64,000 nucleotides of DNA, from assembly GCA_021018815.1 (NCBI GenBank), contig JAITYX010000064.1, positions 558,001-622,000 on the forward strand. The letters are read 5' to 3'. Positions 25,296 through 42,000 of the stretch are shown in pieces. The DNA is from Talinum fruticosum (lineage: Eukaryota > Streptophyta > Magnoliopsida > Caryophyllales > Talinaceae). The position numbers and the translations under genes are program-made. The notes under the pieces were generated by a model. It did no database searches. It saw only the letters and a list, made by a program, of their open reading frames with translations, and was not told the DNA's origin. Position 1 is the stretch's first letter, and each line of letters begins with the position of its first letter.

Positions 25296-25850
25296 CATCG
25301 TTGTTCTTCTTCATTTCACTTTTTTTCTTTAATAAGAAAGGTGAGCTAGTAACGATGCCCTATTCAATTCCTTCATATTCCAATCAAGTACATCCATCAA
25401 TATCTTTATTTCAACCTTTTTTTCATAAAATATAATTTGTGATGAATATGAAATAATTTTTATATAGTTTAAGCCCTAAGTATGATTTTATATAGTTTAT
25501 GTCTTCTCGTATTTGAGGTGTTACTATTATGATATTTTACAATTTATATGTTGTCAAAAATTTACAATAAAAATTACAATGTTATGAATCTTGTACTTTG
25601 GAGTGATGGTAATATGAAATATACGTAAGTAAAAAAATTTGAAGTACTAAAAAGTAATATAAATTTTAATGATTAAAGATTGATACTTGGAGAAACCAAA
25701 CAATAAATACATGAATAAATGATGCATTAAATTCGTTCCTTAATTGAATCAAACAATTGAAATTAGGAATCAAAAATCATTCTCATGCCCGTAATTAATT
25801 CTTGATTCCATTCTATTCCATATTAGTTGAACCAAACCGTCCCTCAAATA
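25005..25850. mobile_element. MITE-like element, (AT)n core
   Basis: The left end has GTTTGATTCATCAAATTT and GGAATAAAATCATTG. The reverse complement of the right end has GGTTTGGTTCAACTAATATG and GGAATAGAATGGAATCAAG. Motif order and wording resemble the element at 851-1668. A pure AT run lies at 25219-25291. Non-coding; borders approximate. Confidence 0.4.
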
Positions 25851-26040
25851 TATTAAAAATTACTTTATGTAAATTTGTATGGTATTTTTGAAATTATTAT
25901 GACCTTATTCTTTAATTTTTTGGAAGAAATATAGTATAATGATAATAGCAGTCCATGGGGGAGGAGGACCCCACTGGAAGCTTGGTGACCCTTGCATTTC
26001 TTGGCCCCTTCCACTACACTCTCCTTTTGGCCTTCCCCTT

Positions 26041-26049
26041 TATAAATAA
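26041..26049 (+). promoter_or_regulatory. TATA box of second RING-H2 gene
   Basis: TATAAATAA lies 112 bases before the ATG, followed by a CT-rich leader. The spacing and leader match those of the first RING gene. Confidence 0.7.
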
Positions 26050-26152
26050 ATTCCCACTCTGCCTCCTTCAGATTCCCACTTTGCTTCTCTCTCTCCCAAA
26101 CCAAATCCTCTCTCTTTCTCTCTGAAACCCAAATCGACACAGATTACCAGGA

Positions 26153-26685
26153 ATGGGATTCCCGGCGGGTTACACAGAACTTCTCCTCCCAAAGCTCCTA
26201 ATCAACACCCTCTTCCTCCTCTCCCTAATCCGGAACCTCATATCGGCCCTCCTCCGAACCCTAGGCCTCTCCGACTTCCTCGACCCGGACATCAGACCCG
26301 AACCAGAATCCACCGCCCACAACCACCACCACCACCAACCCACCACGTCCTCCTCCCCTCCGTGTCCGCAACTCTAATCCGAGAAATGCTCCCCACATCC
26401 CGATTCGGCGACATCGCAACCGGGTCGGGTCGGGTACCCGAGAGCTGCGCGGTGTGCCTGTACGAATTCGAGGAAGACGACGAGATCCGACGGCTGAGAA
26501 ACTGCACACACGTGTTCCACCGGAGCTGCGTGGACCGTTGGATCGACCACGATCGGAAAACGTGCCCACTCTGTAGAACCTCCTTGGTCCCCGACGAGTT
26601 ACAGGAGGCCTTCAATCAGAGTATCTGGGCCGCTTCTGGAATCCCCGAGTTTTATTCCGAGTATGCCCCAATTACTAATTTTTAG
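26153..26685 (+). pseudogene. BRH1: RING-H2 finger E3 ligase paralogue, BRH1-like, one-base frame break
   Basis: ATG 26153 opens MGFPAGYTELLLPK, then a hydrophobic segment (residues 11-42) and GLSDFLDPD as in BRH1. The frame runs through a His-rich linker and stops at 26377. From about 26359 the -1 frame continues as SVSATLIREMLP, then a complete RING-H2 (CAVC, CTH, H, C, DRW, CPLC) and PDELQEAFN to a stop at 26683-26685. The break falls at a run of four C's (26355-26358); one missing C accounts for it exactly. Everything else, including TATA box, leader, all eight metal ligands and C-terminus, is intact. It is therefore either a very young pseudogene or a sequencing error in a working gene of about 177 residues. 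Codon use is strongly C-rich compared with the surroundings. Confidence 0.88.
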
Positions 26686-26784
26686 GTTCTTTTTTTTTAG
26701 GTGGCTCATGTTTTTTTGAGCCATGAGATTGAGATGTACATATTACTGTGTATACTGCCACAGCAAAAGAGAGAAATACAAAAA

Positions 26785-26790
26785 AATAAA
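26785..26790 (+). terminator. Polyadenylation signal, second RING gene
   Basis: AATAAA (overlapping a second AATAAA) lies 100 bases after the stop codon, in AT-rich 3' flank. Confidence 0.5.
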
Positions 26791-31019
<4,229 letters not shown>

Positions 31020-31365
31020 AATCTCTAGAGAGAGAATGTCCCTCTAGAGAGAGATACTCTGGATGCCGAAAACCCTAAACCTAAAAAGCCTCCTAACTGC
31101 ACCTCTCTTTGTCCCTCTCGCCGCTTCTCTTTGTTGTTCTCCTTTCCCTTCGATTTTATGCCCTCTTTTCCCGATTATTCGCTTTGATTCACTGTTGTTC
31201 TCCAGTTTTTTATTTATTTATTTATTTTTTTGAGTTATGTCTTGCCTTGATTGTTAGGAATGAACCAATTTTGATTTTACTTACGTTAATCCATGGGAAT
31301 TGTATCTCTAAGAATTCAAGGTCTCAACTTGATGATGATGTCAAGAACCACTCGTAGCCACAATT
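31020..31365 (+). mobile_element. Possible LINE 5' fragment in + orientation
   Basis: The block starts with AGAGAGAG/CTCTAGAGAGAG leader sequence and CCCTAAACC, as in plant L1 leaders. It ends with a + strand frame (31273-31350) whose GNCISKNSRSQLDDDVKNH resembles the WNCRGL.NPR...L...VK start of LINE ORF2. It abuts the opposite-strand LINE remnant. The similarity is weak and was judged by eye. Confidence 0.35.
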
Positions 31366-31371
31366 TATGTA

Positions 31372-34300
31372 CTATTTACGCAAACGAGATGGAGTCCATG
31401 CTCCATTCCAAGGCGATCTATGAGTGATCCGTGGAAGAGTTGGGCAACACCGAAGAGGATCTCGGACCCATCGAAGTTGACTTTGACGAAACCCCCGGTG
31501 GTTTGAGCTAGCGAACAAGCCGAGGAGAGTTGTTGAAGATGAAAGGTGAATGTGGGGAAGACTGCCGATCAAAGAAGTCCAACCTTCTCCTTGCACGCAA
31601 TTCCGCCCGGAAGCTTTGGCCCGAATACACGTGGCGGAGGTGTTGAAGGATTCGTTTCTAAACACAACTTTATTTTTGCTCTTCCGGATACTCCATAATA
31701 AATGAACTACCCGAATCAGCTGATTAGGTTTCTTCAAATCCCTTATTAATTGAATGAGTCGTTTAATTGAGTTAACCCGACTCCGACTAAGGTCAACCTT
31801 GAGCCACTTAAGTAGAAAGGTTGTTCTCCGGGTATCTCGCACTCAGTCGCATTGAGAGAAAAGATGGTCGAGTGGACTCATTATTGTCCAGGCATAAAGG
31901 ACATTAAGACTCGTATATTCAACCCCCTTATCCCAAGATTCTCCTTAGTTGGTAGGGCATTATGCCCTATTTTCCATAAGAATAATTTTAATTTTGGCAT
32001 CGAGTCAAGATTTCAAATCCAAGCAAAGTCTCATTTCGGGCGGTTAGAACAATGAGCGTGCGCGAACCATGTGGTTGATTTAGTGGTAAAATTACCATGA
32101 CTAGATAATCCCCAACAAACGGAATCATCTATATCATGAGAAGAAATGGGGACAGACAGGATCTTTTGGCGAGATATCATTGGATAGCATAACTTGTAGA
32201 AGATCTAGATTCCATTCCTTGTCCTGCGTGATGCATTCACCGACCGAGGCGTAAAGGGGAGGCGGTAGGAGCTATCATAGAATTCCTAAAGGCGGATGTT
32301 GCCACACTAATGTCTAGCCAGAATTTCTCTTTATTTCCATTCCCAATTTTCTAGCGGAGACCTGACTTAAATAGCTTTCTTTCCTTGAGGAGGCACTTCC
32401 AAACCCAAGAATCTATTTTTTAACTTTTCTTGTGAACGGGTCCTCCGTAAGAGGATATTTAGCACGCATAATCTTACCCCAAAGATTACTCTCACCATAC
32501 AAATACTTCCAAAAGAGTTTGCAAAGGAATGCCTAATTGACAACGCTTGTTTTCCCGAGGTCCAACCCTCCTAGATTCTTAGGAGCACAAATTTTTTCCC
32601 ATACAACCATAGGTAGCCTCCTGTTTGCCTCATAATTTCTCCAGGAAAAATCTCTATTAAGTTTGTCCAACAAATTGGAAGTACTTGTTGGAAGTTTAAA
32701 ACTCTGCATAGTATGGGATGAAAGTGCTTCCGGATTTGATTGAATAAGAATCACTCTACCTGCTTTGGATATTGAGTTGACTTTCCAATTTTGCAATTTA
32801 GAATCCGCCCTTTTAATAAGATCGTCAAAAACGATCTAGTAGGCCTCCCTTGAAAATTGGACAACCTAGGTATTTACCTAGAGAGTCCGAATGAGGTATA
32901 TTAAACGTTGATGAGATCGATCTTTTGGTAGCCACAGAGGTATTTTTCGAAAAGGTCAAGGATGATTTGTGAAAGTTGATGAGCTGGCCTCGATTGACGG
33001 CGGAATTCTCTAAGCGGGTTCCGAATCCTTAGGCACGTTTCAAAACTTCCTTTAAAAAACAGGAGACTATCATCGAGCAAAAGGAGGCAAGGAATTTTGT
33101 CAGCTTGCGGATAAATTTTGATGCCAATTCCGATTTTGGTCTGTTGAGTTAGAAGATAAAGTCTGAATGTGAGAACTTCCATGCAGAGAATAAAAGGTAA
33201 GGAGACAATGGGTCTCCTTGTCGAAGCCCTCGAGAAGGATGCGGAAAGCCGCAAGTTTCAACATTAACAATGATGGAATAAGTAACAGTCGAGATGCACT
33301 CCCGGATCCAATTGATCCAAACATGATGAAAACCTAATTCCTTGAGACATGCAAGCACAAAGTCCCATTCGACACGATCATAAGCTTTTTCCATGTCCAA
33401 CTTAGTCCAACAAAAGTCCGCTTGCCTTTAATATTACTTAATTTATTCACGATTTCGTGAGTAAGCAATATGTGTCATGGATGTCCCTGCCAGGAACAAA
33501 GGCACCCCGATATGGACTCACAATTCTTTGGAGAACTGGTCTCGGCCCGTTAACAAGAACTTTAGAGATGATCTTATAGAGACATTTACATAGGCTGATA
33601 GGTCTAAAATGTGCGAGTGGAAGTAGGGCAAGAAACTTTCGGAAGAAGAGCAATGAGAGTATGATTCAATTCCTTAAGAAGTTTCCCGTACCGAAAAAGT
33701 CCATTAGACAGAAATTACGTTGTTACTGATAATTTCCCAATGATGTTGAAAAAGCCCGCCTCGAATCCATCCGATCTCGGAGCTTTAGCTGGATTCATTT
33801 GGAACACTGCCTCTTTAATTTCCTCGGGAGTAATCGGTGAGATGAGTTGAGCATTCTCACTGTCCGTGACCATGCCGAGCACATCAATTTTCGGAGGAGA
33901 GTTGTTACCTCTAGATTGAGCTATGAACCTTTGAGAGAAATTTGCCAAGAGCTTCCTTTGGATATCTTTTGTGTCCTCTATCCATATCCCCGATTCATCC
34001 TGTAGCTTTAAAATCTTCCTCTTATGTTTCTTGATAATGCAACATCCGTGAAAAAATTTGGAGTTTCGATCTCCGTGACTAAGTCATTCTTTTCGAAAGA
34101 ATTTCCCCAATATTTTTGGTTAGCAGGAGGAGCTTCTCTCTTTGTCCGATGAGCCTATTATGCGAATGCATTAATCTTAAATTGTAGGGATTGTCCAAAA
34201 GTCTCTCCTCGACGCACATCAAGAGTGCTTGAATTCTTTTCAACTTTTTGAAAAGTTGCTTGAAAGTGCTAGCGAGTCCAAAGCTTTAGTTTTTCTTTAA

Positions 34301-34965
34301 CATATTTAAGTTTTTTACGAGTTTAAACGTTGGGGATCCCATCGGGTTGGTTTTCCATTGTTGTTTAATGATCTTAGGTACCTCCCGATAAATGGACCAA
34401 TTATTTTGGTATCTCGAACTTTCTACAACAACGATGATGGACATTGGGAGCAATATTCAGCAACACATAACAATGATCCGAACAAGAGAATGGTCGTGTG
34501 TTGCTTTGTGCTATCTGGGTAGAGATTAATCCGAGTCCTCTCGAGCAATAGCCCTGTCTAACCTTTCATAGATGAGATGACCCTTAATAAACTTTTTCCA
34601 CGTGATAATTCTACCTATTTTCGGAAGACTCTCACCCTTAATATCATCTAAGAATGAATTGGACAAAAGTAAAATGCATTATTCCGAACTTGAAATTTCT
34701 CGTAAACAATGACCGAGCTCTGTTGTCTATGAAGGCTTGGCCTGGTTCTTGGATTGCCCGAAAGAAAAGGGGATTTGTGAACCGACCGAAGGCAAAAGGC
34801 TATTTATTTGGTGTTAGGGGTTCTTTGTGGTTTACTAGCTTATGTCGCACCAATCAATCATAGTCCGAGATCCAAATCCTCAAATAGGAATCGTGATTTC
34901 ATCATCGGGCCAACAAAATAAGATACGAAATTAAAGAGATAACGAGATGACACTTTTTAGGTGTC
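31372..34965 (-). pseudogene. L1-type LINE ORF2 remnant: endonuclease, reverse transcriptase, zf-RVT, RNase H
   Basis: Domains appear in the correct order on the minus strand. The endonuclease end is at about 34660-34540 (GRIITWKK...IYERLDRAIA). The pre-RT region at 33948-33715 has ITPEEIKEAVFQMNPAKAPRSDGF. The RT blocks at about 33650-33150 have FRPISLC, KAYDRVEWDFV and GLRQGDPLSPYLL. The thumb region at 32796-32533 has ISKAGRVILIQS and WEKICAPKNLGGLDLG. The zf-RVT remnant is at about 31910-31845, with the WSIRKSKNKVVFRNE tail near 31710-31660. The RNase H start at about 31500 reads FVKVNFDGS. The catalytic FADD-type box is not intact. Many stops and frameshifts show the copy is dead. LINE ORF2 nicks DNA and copies the element RNA onto the nick. 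Confidence 0.88.
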
Positions 34966-37900
34966 TACAATTGTGTATGTATGTATGTATGTATGTATAT
35001 ATATATATATGGACAAAATGGAAAAAAATTGGTGCATTTTAAAATCTTAATTGTTTTTTCTACTATCACAAATACAATCTAGGATTTCTTATTTATGATC
35101 TATTCGAAATGACTGTTAAAATTAGTTGATATAGCTGAAAGGAGTTGAAATGTTTAGTTATTATAATTGTTATATGAACTAAAATGAGCTGAAATGGTTA
35201 ATTGTTATAGCTAAAATGAGATTAAATGATTAGTCGTTATAATTACAATGAGATAAAACGAACTGAAATGAGTTGAAATGAAATAAAAGTTGTTATAAAT
35301 GCTCATATAAATGTTATATCAAACAAGTTGTTAGGGAAAAAAATCCTCACAGATACCTTAATGAAAAGGTACTATGAAAAACTACTTTGTCACCCTTTTT
35401 GGGTGTTAGTAACCCATATATCTAGGAATAATAGTGGGTCCTAAACCCGATCTACACCCGACCCAAATGAGCGAGGTCTATGTCCAAAAATTTTAGATCC
35501 GATGGATTTAGGTCTTAGTGGTATTAAACGAGTTAGACCCACACTCGACCCATGAATCCAATTAAATGTTGTTTACGGGGAAAAAAAAAAAGGTTAGCTT
35601 GATTTTTCCTCATTCCCTTAAACAATTCAATCACGCATTGCCTGATTCTCTCATCATCAATCATCTCGCATAACTCTCAAACATTTACTCTCACATTCTT
35701 TTTCAAATTTGTTCAATTGGCTTTATTTTTTATTATTTGTTTTCATTTGTCAATTTATAGGTTACATAAGTGCATGTGTGAAAAAATAAGAAATTTGTGT
35801 TGCTTATAAATGTGTAATAATACTAAATGGGGGATAAGAATGATAAAGTTTTGATATTTCTTAGCAATTTTAATATAAAATAGTCTAGACCTATTTATGT
35901 GACTCATGGACCTGCCAATCCGAGTTTGGGTCCATGCTCTCATCACGTATTATGTAAAGTTTCTTAAAGTTGTTATGAGAGAGATATGAATTTAAATTCT
36001 ACCTATATTAACCTTTATGTCTCAATTATAACTAAAAAGAAAAAAAAATATTAGTCGAGATCTTCTAATACTTTTTTTAAACTCAAGTATGCTGGGGTGG
36101 GAATGGAGAAAATCTGATACTAAAGACAGTTGAGGGACAGCCAAAAACTTCCATTAGCTGACCACTTAGCCCGAAAGAGAAAGGATCAAGCTGTATAATT
36201 CAAAGGCTAATCAATGATTAGTTGATGCAATTAGCCAAAATTGGGAGTGCAAATAACTACTCACCGATTGATCACACAAAACGCGCAAACTCAAAAGGTT
36301 AGTCCTTTTGTTTCAATAATTTATTCACCGCCTATGACACTAATATAAACCACCCAAATCTCATCCTCTTGTTGTGGGATATAATTATGTGTTGGTATCT
36401 TAATATCAAACTTAAATCAAATCAACAATCCAACATCTAATTGAAGGTTTAGGTTATAATACGACACTCACGTAAATGTCCTTTGGGCTTGAAGTGTAGA
36501 TGCAACAAAGACATTATCTTGTGCAGTAATCAATATGAGGGCTGCTTAAATTCGATCTTGATGCCTCTCACTCGAAATGCTCCGATAATATATAAAATTT
36601 GGACCATAATTCAGCCAAGTAATTCTTACAAATCCATGAGTTTGCATCTTAAAATCAATTGGTAATGGGAGAAGTAACTCATAAGCATATAAAGCTGTTT
36701 AAGGCCATTTATTTTATCAAAGAATACCCATTGTATATTTTTCACACCCCCCTTTTCACATGTGGGCTACTCACAAAACCCAACACGTGGTATGATTCGA
36801 TGAGGTGGAGGTGGCAAATCATGAGCAATTTCGACCCTAATATCATGTTTAATAACCAATTCAACCAAAAGTTTAAATTGATGATTGAATGCCTAAGACT
36901 AAGTTTATACTCTAACACCTAACATTTAGCATAAAGCATAACAATAAGTAGAAAAAAATTCCATCTTCACCCGCACCCCGAATTCAGCGCGTCCATGTAG
37001 CACTTATCACCTTCTCCATTCTATTCTTTCCGTATTGGACTTTCCCACATTCTTGAAAATACACCAACACATAGTCAATCTACATAATGAGCATTTTCAC
37101 TGCACATGAGTATCACAAAGATGCACCATCCTCAAGTATGTCAAGTGGTTAAACCCCAACCAGACCGTTTCATGTGACTTGATCCACTCTACTAATGAGT
37201 TGACTCCAACTAGACCTGTGACATCCCATTGACCCATGTTCGGAAAAAATAGTAGAGGTATAGAAAGATAAATTATGTGGAAGAGGGAAGAAGAATGTAC
37301 ATACTCGCGAAGAGTAGGCAAAATCAACAAAATCGAAAAGGACACTAAATTTTTACATGGAAATGTTAATTAGGAGAAAACTATGAGAGGCGACAGCAAC
37401 AAATCTACTATGGTAAAAGTGAGAGTACAAACAATCTCAAAGCGATGTGCTTAAAGAGATTAAATAAATATAAATAAAATCTCAAACGACTTAAAAATTT
37501 AACAAGATAAATATAGATAATTCTCTCCAACTAATTCTCAATAAAATGTGGAATAGAACTAAAACAGACTATGATTGGTATCAAAATGCTCCAATGGTGG
37601 GACAAAAGTCTCATGAACAAGTGTCATAGAGGCACACAAATTTGGCCACGTGGTAGGATATGAATTTGTACCCCTCAAATGATTGAAAAACCATCAAAGA
37701 AACAGGCTAGAGTGGTCGATGAAAGGTGATCTTTGACATGCTTAAAATTGCTCTCTTAAAAAGGCTCATTAATAGCCCAAAAATAAAGCGCTATTAACCT
37801 CCATAAAATGGCAGCCAGTTCCATAGCGCTTGAAAAGACACAAGACAACACAGGCCGTGGGTGTTACCACGGGAATCCCGTGGTGAAAGGCAGAGAAAAT

Positions 37901-38319
37901 AGCGTGAGCAAATTGATGGGCCATGCTATGGTCGATGAAGAAGAGGTGGTCAAACATCGGTTGTGATAGCTCGGACAAGAGAACTAGTGAAAGCCAGCCA
38001 CGTAGCAAAACTCCAAGAGAAGCCAAAAAATAGAATTTGGGGCAAAATAACCCAACAATTGGACTTCACAATCTCCATGCTTCCTTTGCAGGGCAACATA
38101 GCACTTGGGAACAAACTTGACATGTCGTGGCATCAGGAAGTACCTTTTTTGGAACTAGTAAAAGCATCGATGAAAGAGAGTGTAAACTAAGCTTAAAAGC
38201 ATCTGAAAACTACAAAGAACCAGCATATACACAGCCTATTCTGAGTAGTTGTAGAAACTGATCAAAAACAATGAAGAATAGGCATTTACATCACATATTT
38301 TTAGCCGAGTTCAACAGAT
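34966..38319. other. Intergenic DNA, no gene recognised
   Basis: Starts with (TGTA)n(TA)n at about 34973-35010. A short ACCCGA-rich patch (35420-35560) with a GGGTCC-like end near 35930 may be another small MITE. ORFs at 36483, 36659 and 37963 (+) and 37097 and 37769 (-) have no recognisable domain; the 37769-38026 frame is hydrophobic but unassigned. Confidence 0.45.
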
Positions 38320-38808
38320 TATGGGTGGAAATGAGCCAAGCCAAACCCGAGCCTAGCAGGTTTGAGGCTTGGTTCATGAACTATTCTGTGTGCTTGGCAT
38401 TGGCTCGCGAGTTTGTCAAGCCTGAAATTTTGGGCTGGAGGCTTGACTTGCTAAAGCTCGCGACTCTTGCAAGCCTTTACCAGCCCATACTTTATGGCGC
38501 TTTTCAGTAGATTTTGTTACAAATAAAATCATAAAAATCGAATTTTTAAGTCTTGATATGGGAAAAAAACCTATATTGTACATAAAAAGGAATTGACTTA
38601 TAAAATGGCTTCATAATTTTATTAATAGTTTTCAAAATATTGTATCATATATCAACCATAATATGTATTCCCTCTACTTTACGAACCGAGCTTCCTTACG
38701 CTTGGCTTGGCTCATCTATACAACAATCTTGCGCCTGAGCTAGCTCGAGCTTCCAGCTGAGCTTGCTCATAAGCCCTCACGAGCCAACTTCGCTCATTTC
38801 CACCCCTA
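38320..38808. mobile_element. hAT-like MITE with GAGCC-rich inverted ends
   Basis: The left end reads TATGGGTGGAAATGAGCCAAGC. The reverse complement of the right end reads TAGGGGTGGAAATGAGCGAAG. The ends are GAGCCAAGC/GAGCTCGAGC-rich, a common plant pattern with Ac/Ds-like TAGGGGTG termini. A clean 8-bp target duplication is not preserved. It lies about 200 bases beyond the stop codon of the PLAC8-like gene, in or just past its 3' untranslated region. Confidence 0.6.
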
Positions 38809-39019
38809 TCTGCAACAATAACAGCTGACCGATGACCAAGAAAACTGTTTCTAAGTTGTCATAGTCACAAATGCCACTCCAGATTGATCGATGTATAAAT
38901 GTACAGGACAAAATTCCCTACCTTCAATCACATAGTAATCGTATATTAATTACAGTACTTACAATTTGATGTCACTAACCAACTCTTCCAAATATGCTTC
39001 AATTTGCAGACCAATAGAT

Positions 39020-42000
39020 TTACTTGGGTTGATCAGTTGGTGGCTGGCTAGATGGAGGGTAACCCGATGGTGGGTAAGCTGATGGAGGAGGATAGGTGGC
39101 GGGTGGGTATACTTGATGCTGAGAACTGTAGTGAGGTGATGTATAGCTGTAGGGTGGTTGGGTGTGAGGGGGTGGATATGTGGGGGAGGATAAGGTTGGT
39201 TCAGGTAGTGGTCATAGTGTGGATAGGCAGCATAGGGAGGATAATATCCAGGAACGGGATGGTGTAGCTGGTGTTGCTGATCTGGTAAATATCCAACAGT
39301 GGGGGATATGGCTGGTCAAGCCGAGACATTTTCTGAACTGGGGGCACGGCCATCAAGCCTGCAGCTCCATACATGCCGTCTCTTTTGTCCAGCTCAATCT
39401 TGTGTTGTGTCTGTAGCACACAGCTTCTGATTGTAAGTAAAATTGCGAGGCCAATTTCAGAAGACAAAGTTGGGCATACATAAATAACAAAACTAAACCA
39501 ATACTACAAAGTCCCCGTTTAAGTAACAGGGAGGCCAGGCGAATATATGCAGTTTTATTCTTTCCAGGGGTGAGTCTCTAACACTACAAACATGATCTTC
39601 AATTATAACATGCGTCAGCTCAAAATGAATTAGTCCCCCTCTCCAAAAAACCAAACAGCTTGCAATATCTGTAAGACCTATAACCAGGTGCTCTAAATAT
39701 TAAAAATTGGTGTTTCGTGAATAAAAATTCAGTTCTTAGCAAGGCTAACAGCACATTATCGACAATTCTATTGCATGGTTGTCTGATGAGGCTTACTATT
39801 CAGTGAATAGCGATGATTTTGCTGGATTAGTAAAATGCTACAGTGAAGATGATAAGGATGATTTGATGGATTTAAAGTCATAAAAGATTGGATGGGATGA
39901 GAAATGAAGTTATAACGAATTGGACAATAAGGTGTCAGTGGCCATATTAGAGTAATACACATATTAGGAGACATCAAAATGCTCTGATGAGTAGATGTTA
40001 GACAATTTGGGCTGGTCCGGTTTGTGTAAATCATAGCATCACTCTAGCTTGTGCAAGTTCGTTCATTTGCAGTCCTGGCTAAAGCGTTTTGGATAAGCAG
40101 AAGTAGCTACCTGAAGACCCACTCAAAATGGTGCTATACTAGAGATACTAGTTAGGTATTTTTATTGATTTGCGAACATCTTGAAGACATTGAGCACAAT
40201 TCTAAATCATAAAAAATAGAGTATTAATTAGATTTGGCCTGTATTAGCAATTAAGCAGCCCAGGATCAGTTTAGGTGTATTGCATCCTAAATTGTTAGTT
40301 CCACTCTAGTCTTTGCATACAGCCTACTGGTTAGTTCTGCTGAAGTCTTTGCATACTGCATCACTGTCATGGATGAATCGGTCATGGTGCATCTGGATTC
40401 CGTGTTGCTAGAAACCAGCAACCATATTTCGACAGCAATAATCTTTCCATGCAGGTAGTTCGGCTCTAGTCTGGTTCATGTTAGGTGCTTATTCTACATT
40501 TGGATCAATTTTAGTTCTGCTGTTGATTAGCTCAATACGTTTCTCTTGAAGACAAACAATAGTACTGAGCACCTCAGGCCACGTAAGTTTTGTTTTAGCC
40601 AATTTAAGTTCATATTAAAATTATCATATTTTGAGGTTCGAGTTGAGTCATTCAGTTAGATGATATGGTATGGATTTGTTTTGCTACACCCAGCAGCTAG
40701 ATGTTGAGATATTCAATTCCTTGCGAGGCGGATAATTAATTCCGGTCAGCTCTACTAGGTCAATTTCATATCTGAACTCTACTTATCTAAATAAATCAGT
40801 TTGATGTAGTACATGTGAAATTTCCAAAATGCAATTCAAACTAACCAATTTGTTTTTCTGGAAAACAACCCACTATCACAATTTATAAGCTTGCAACAAT
40901 ATATAGGTGGTCTCACTTACCTGCATACATGTACAAACCCTGCACAACCAGAACCAATTGTCAGGACGACATTTGCACCCTTAAATCGAAAATAAGCAGC
41001 ATTGAGAATGGAAGAGGTGTGCTTACGAGCAGTAAACTAAGTTGGCTATGCACTTCAATATTTCAGCTGCATCTCTAAGTTCATCACTTCCCAAAATACA
41101 TGCAATGAGCGAAAATATGCACGCCACTTCGTTTATGCAAATCATAAAACCCTGAAGTCAAGAAAAAAGGAGGTTAGCCGGGGAAAAAAAGTTAGCAGAG
41201 TAGTTCACAGAAAAGGGCAAAACATAATTAAGAGGGGGAAAATTACAATGATGCAGTTGTCACACTTGGTTGTCTGAATGTCAAACTCATCTTGTATCAA
41301 CCATCGGGTGGATGATACTGAAGATCCAAAGCAGCACATAACCTGTTGATCAAATGCCACCACTGGGGGTCACTAAGAAGATCCAAACAGTCTAGACCAA
41401 GCAAACGAATTTATTTAATTCACATATAGGGAAATTCAGTCTATATTTGCTTTGCGTTAATGGAACTAGTGTGGGAATTCTGTGGTCACTTGGGTCATTC
41501 TAGATTCGAGTCTATTTTGAGTGTACTGTGAATTGGTCAGATAAGTTTTTCTTGAAAATTCAAACATTTACAAAGTTGCTTCCGAGTCATGTTAGTGTGT
41601 TTTAGAGGCATTTGGATTTGAGTCAATATCGAAAATTGCCATGCTTCAGATCCCAAGTTATGGCAAGATCCTTTAGGTAGGAGTGACTAGGTAAGACAAC
41701 AACGACAACACATAGACAGGCAATCTTAGTACTCAAAATTACCAGTTCTATACATATATAAGTCCTTTTCAATATAATAGATGAGAGATTAGCATAAAGT
41801 CCACAACATTTGTCAACAATACTCCTTCCCTAGAACATGCATTTCTTTACATCAACTCTAACCCAAGTACATCTAAACAAGAAAGAGATAAACTACATAC
41901 CACCTTCTCCATAAATCCAAGAGAATGCTATTAAACACGGTTTCATCACAAAAATGATTATATTGCAAACCTACATATGTACACCGAAAAATCCAACCTA

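Noticed and set aside
31020..34965. Twin-priming as the cause of the mixed LINE orientation
   Set aside because: Twin-priming puts the inverted 5' part upstream of the sense 3' part; here the opposite-orientation fragment lies beyond the 3' end.
37769..38190. Overlapping hydrophobic (-) and (+) frames as a possible gene
   Set aside because: No domain, start context or splice pattern; I could not assign a family.
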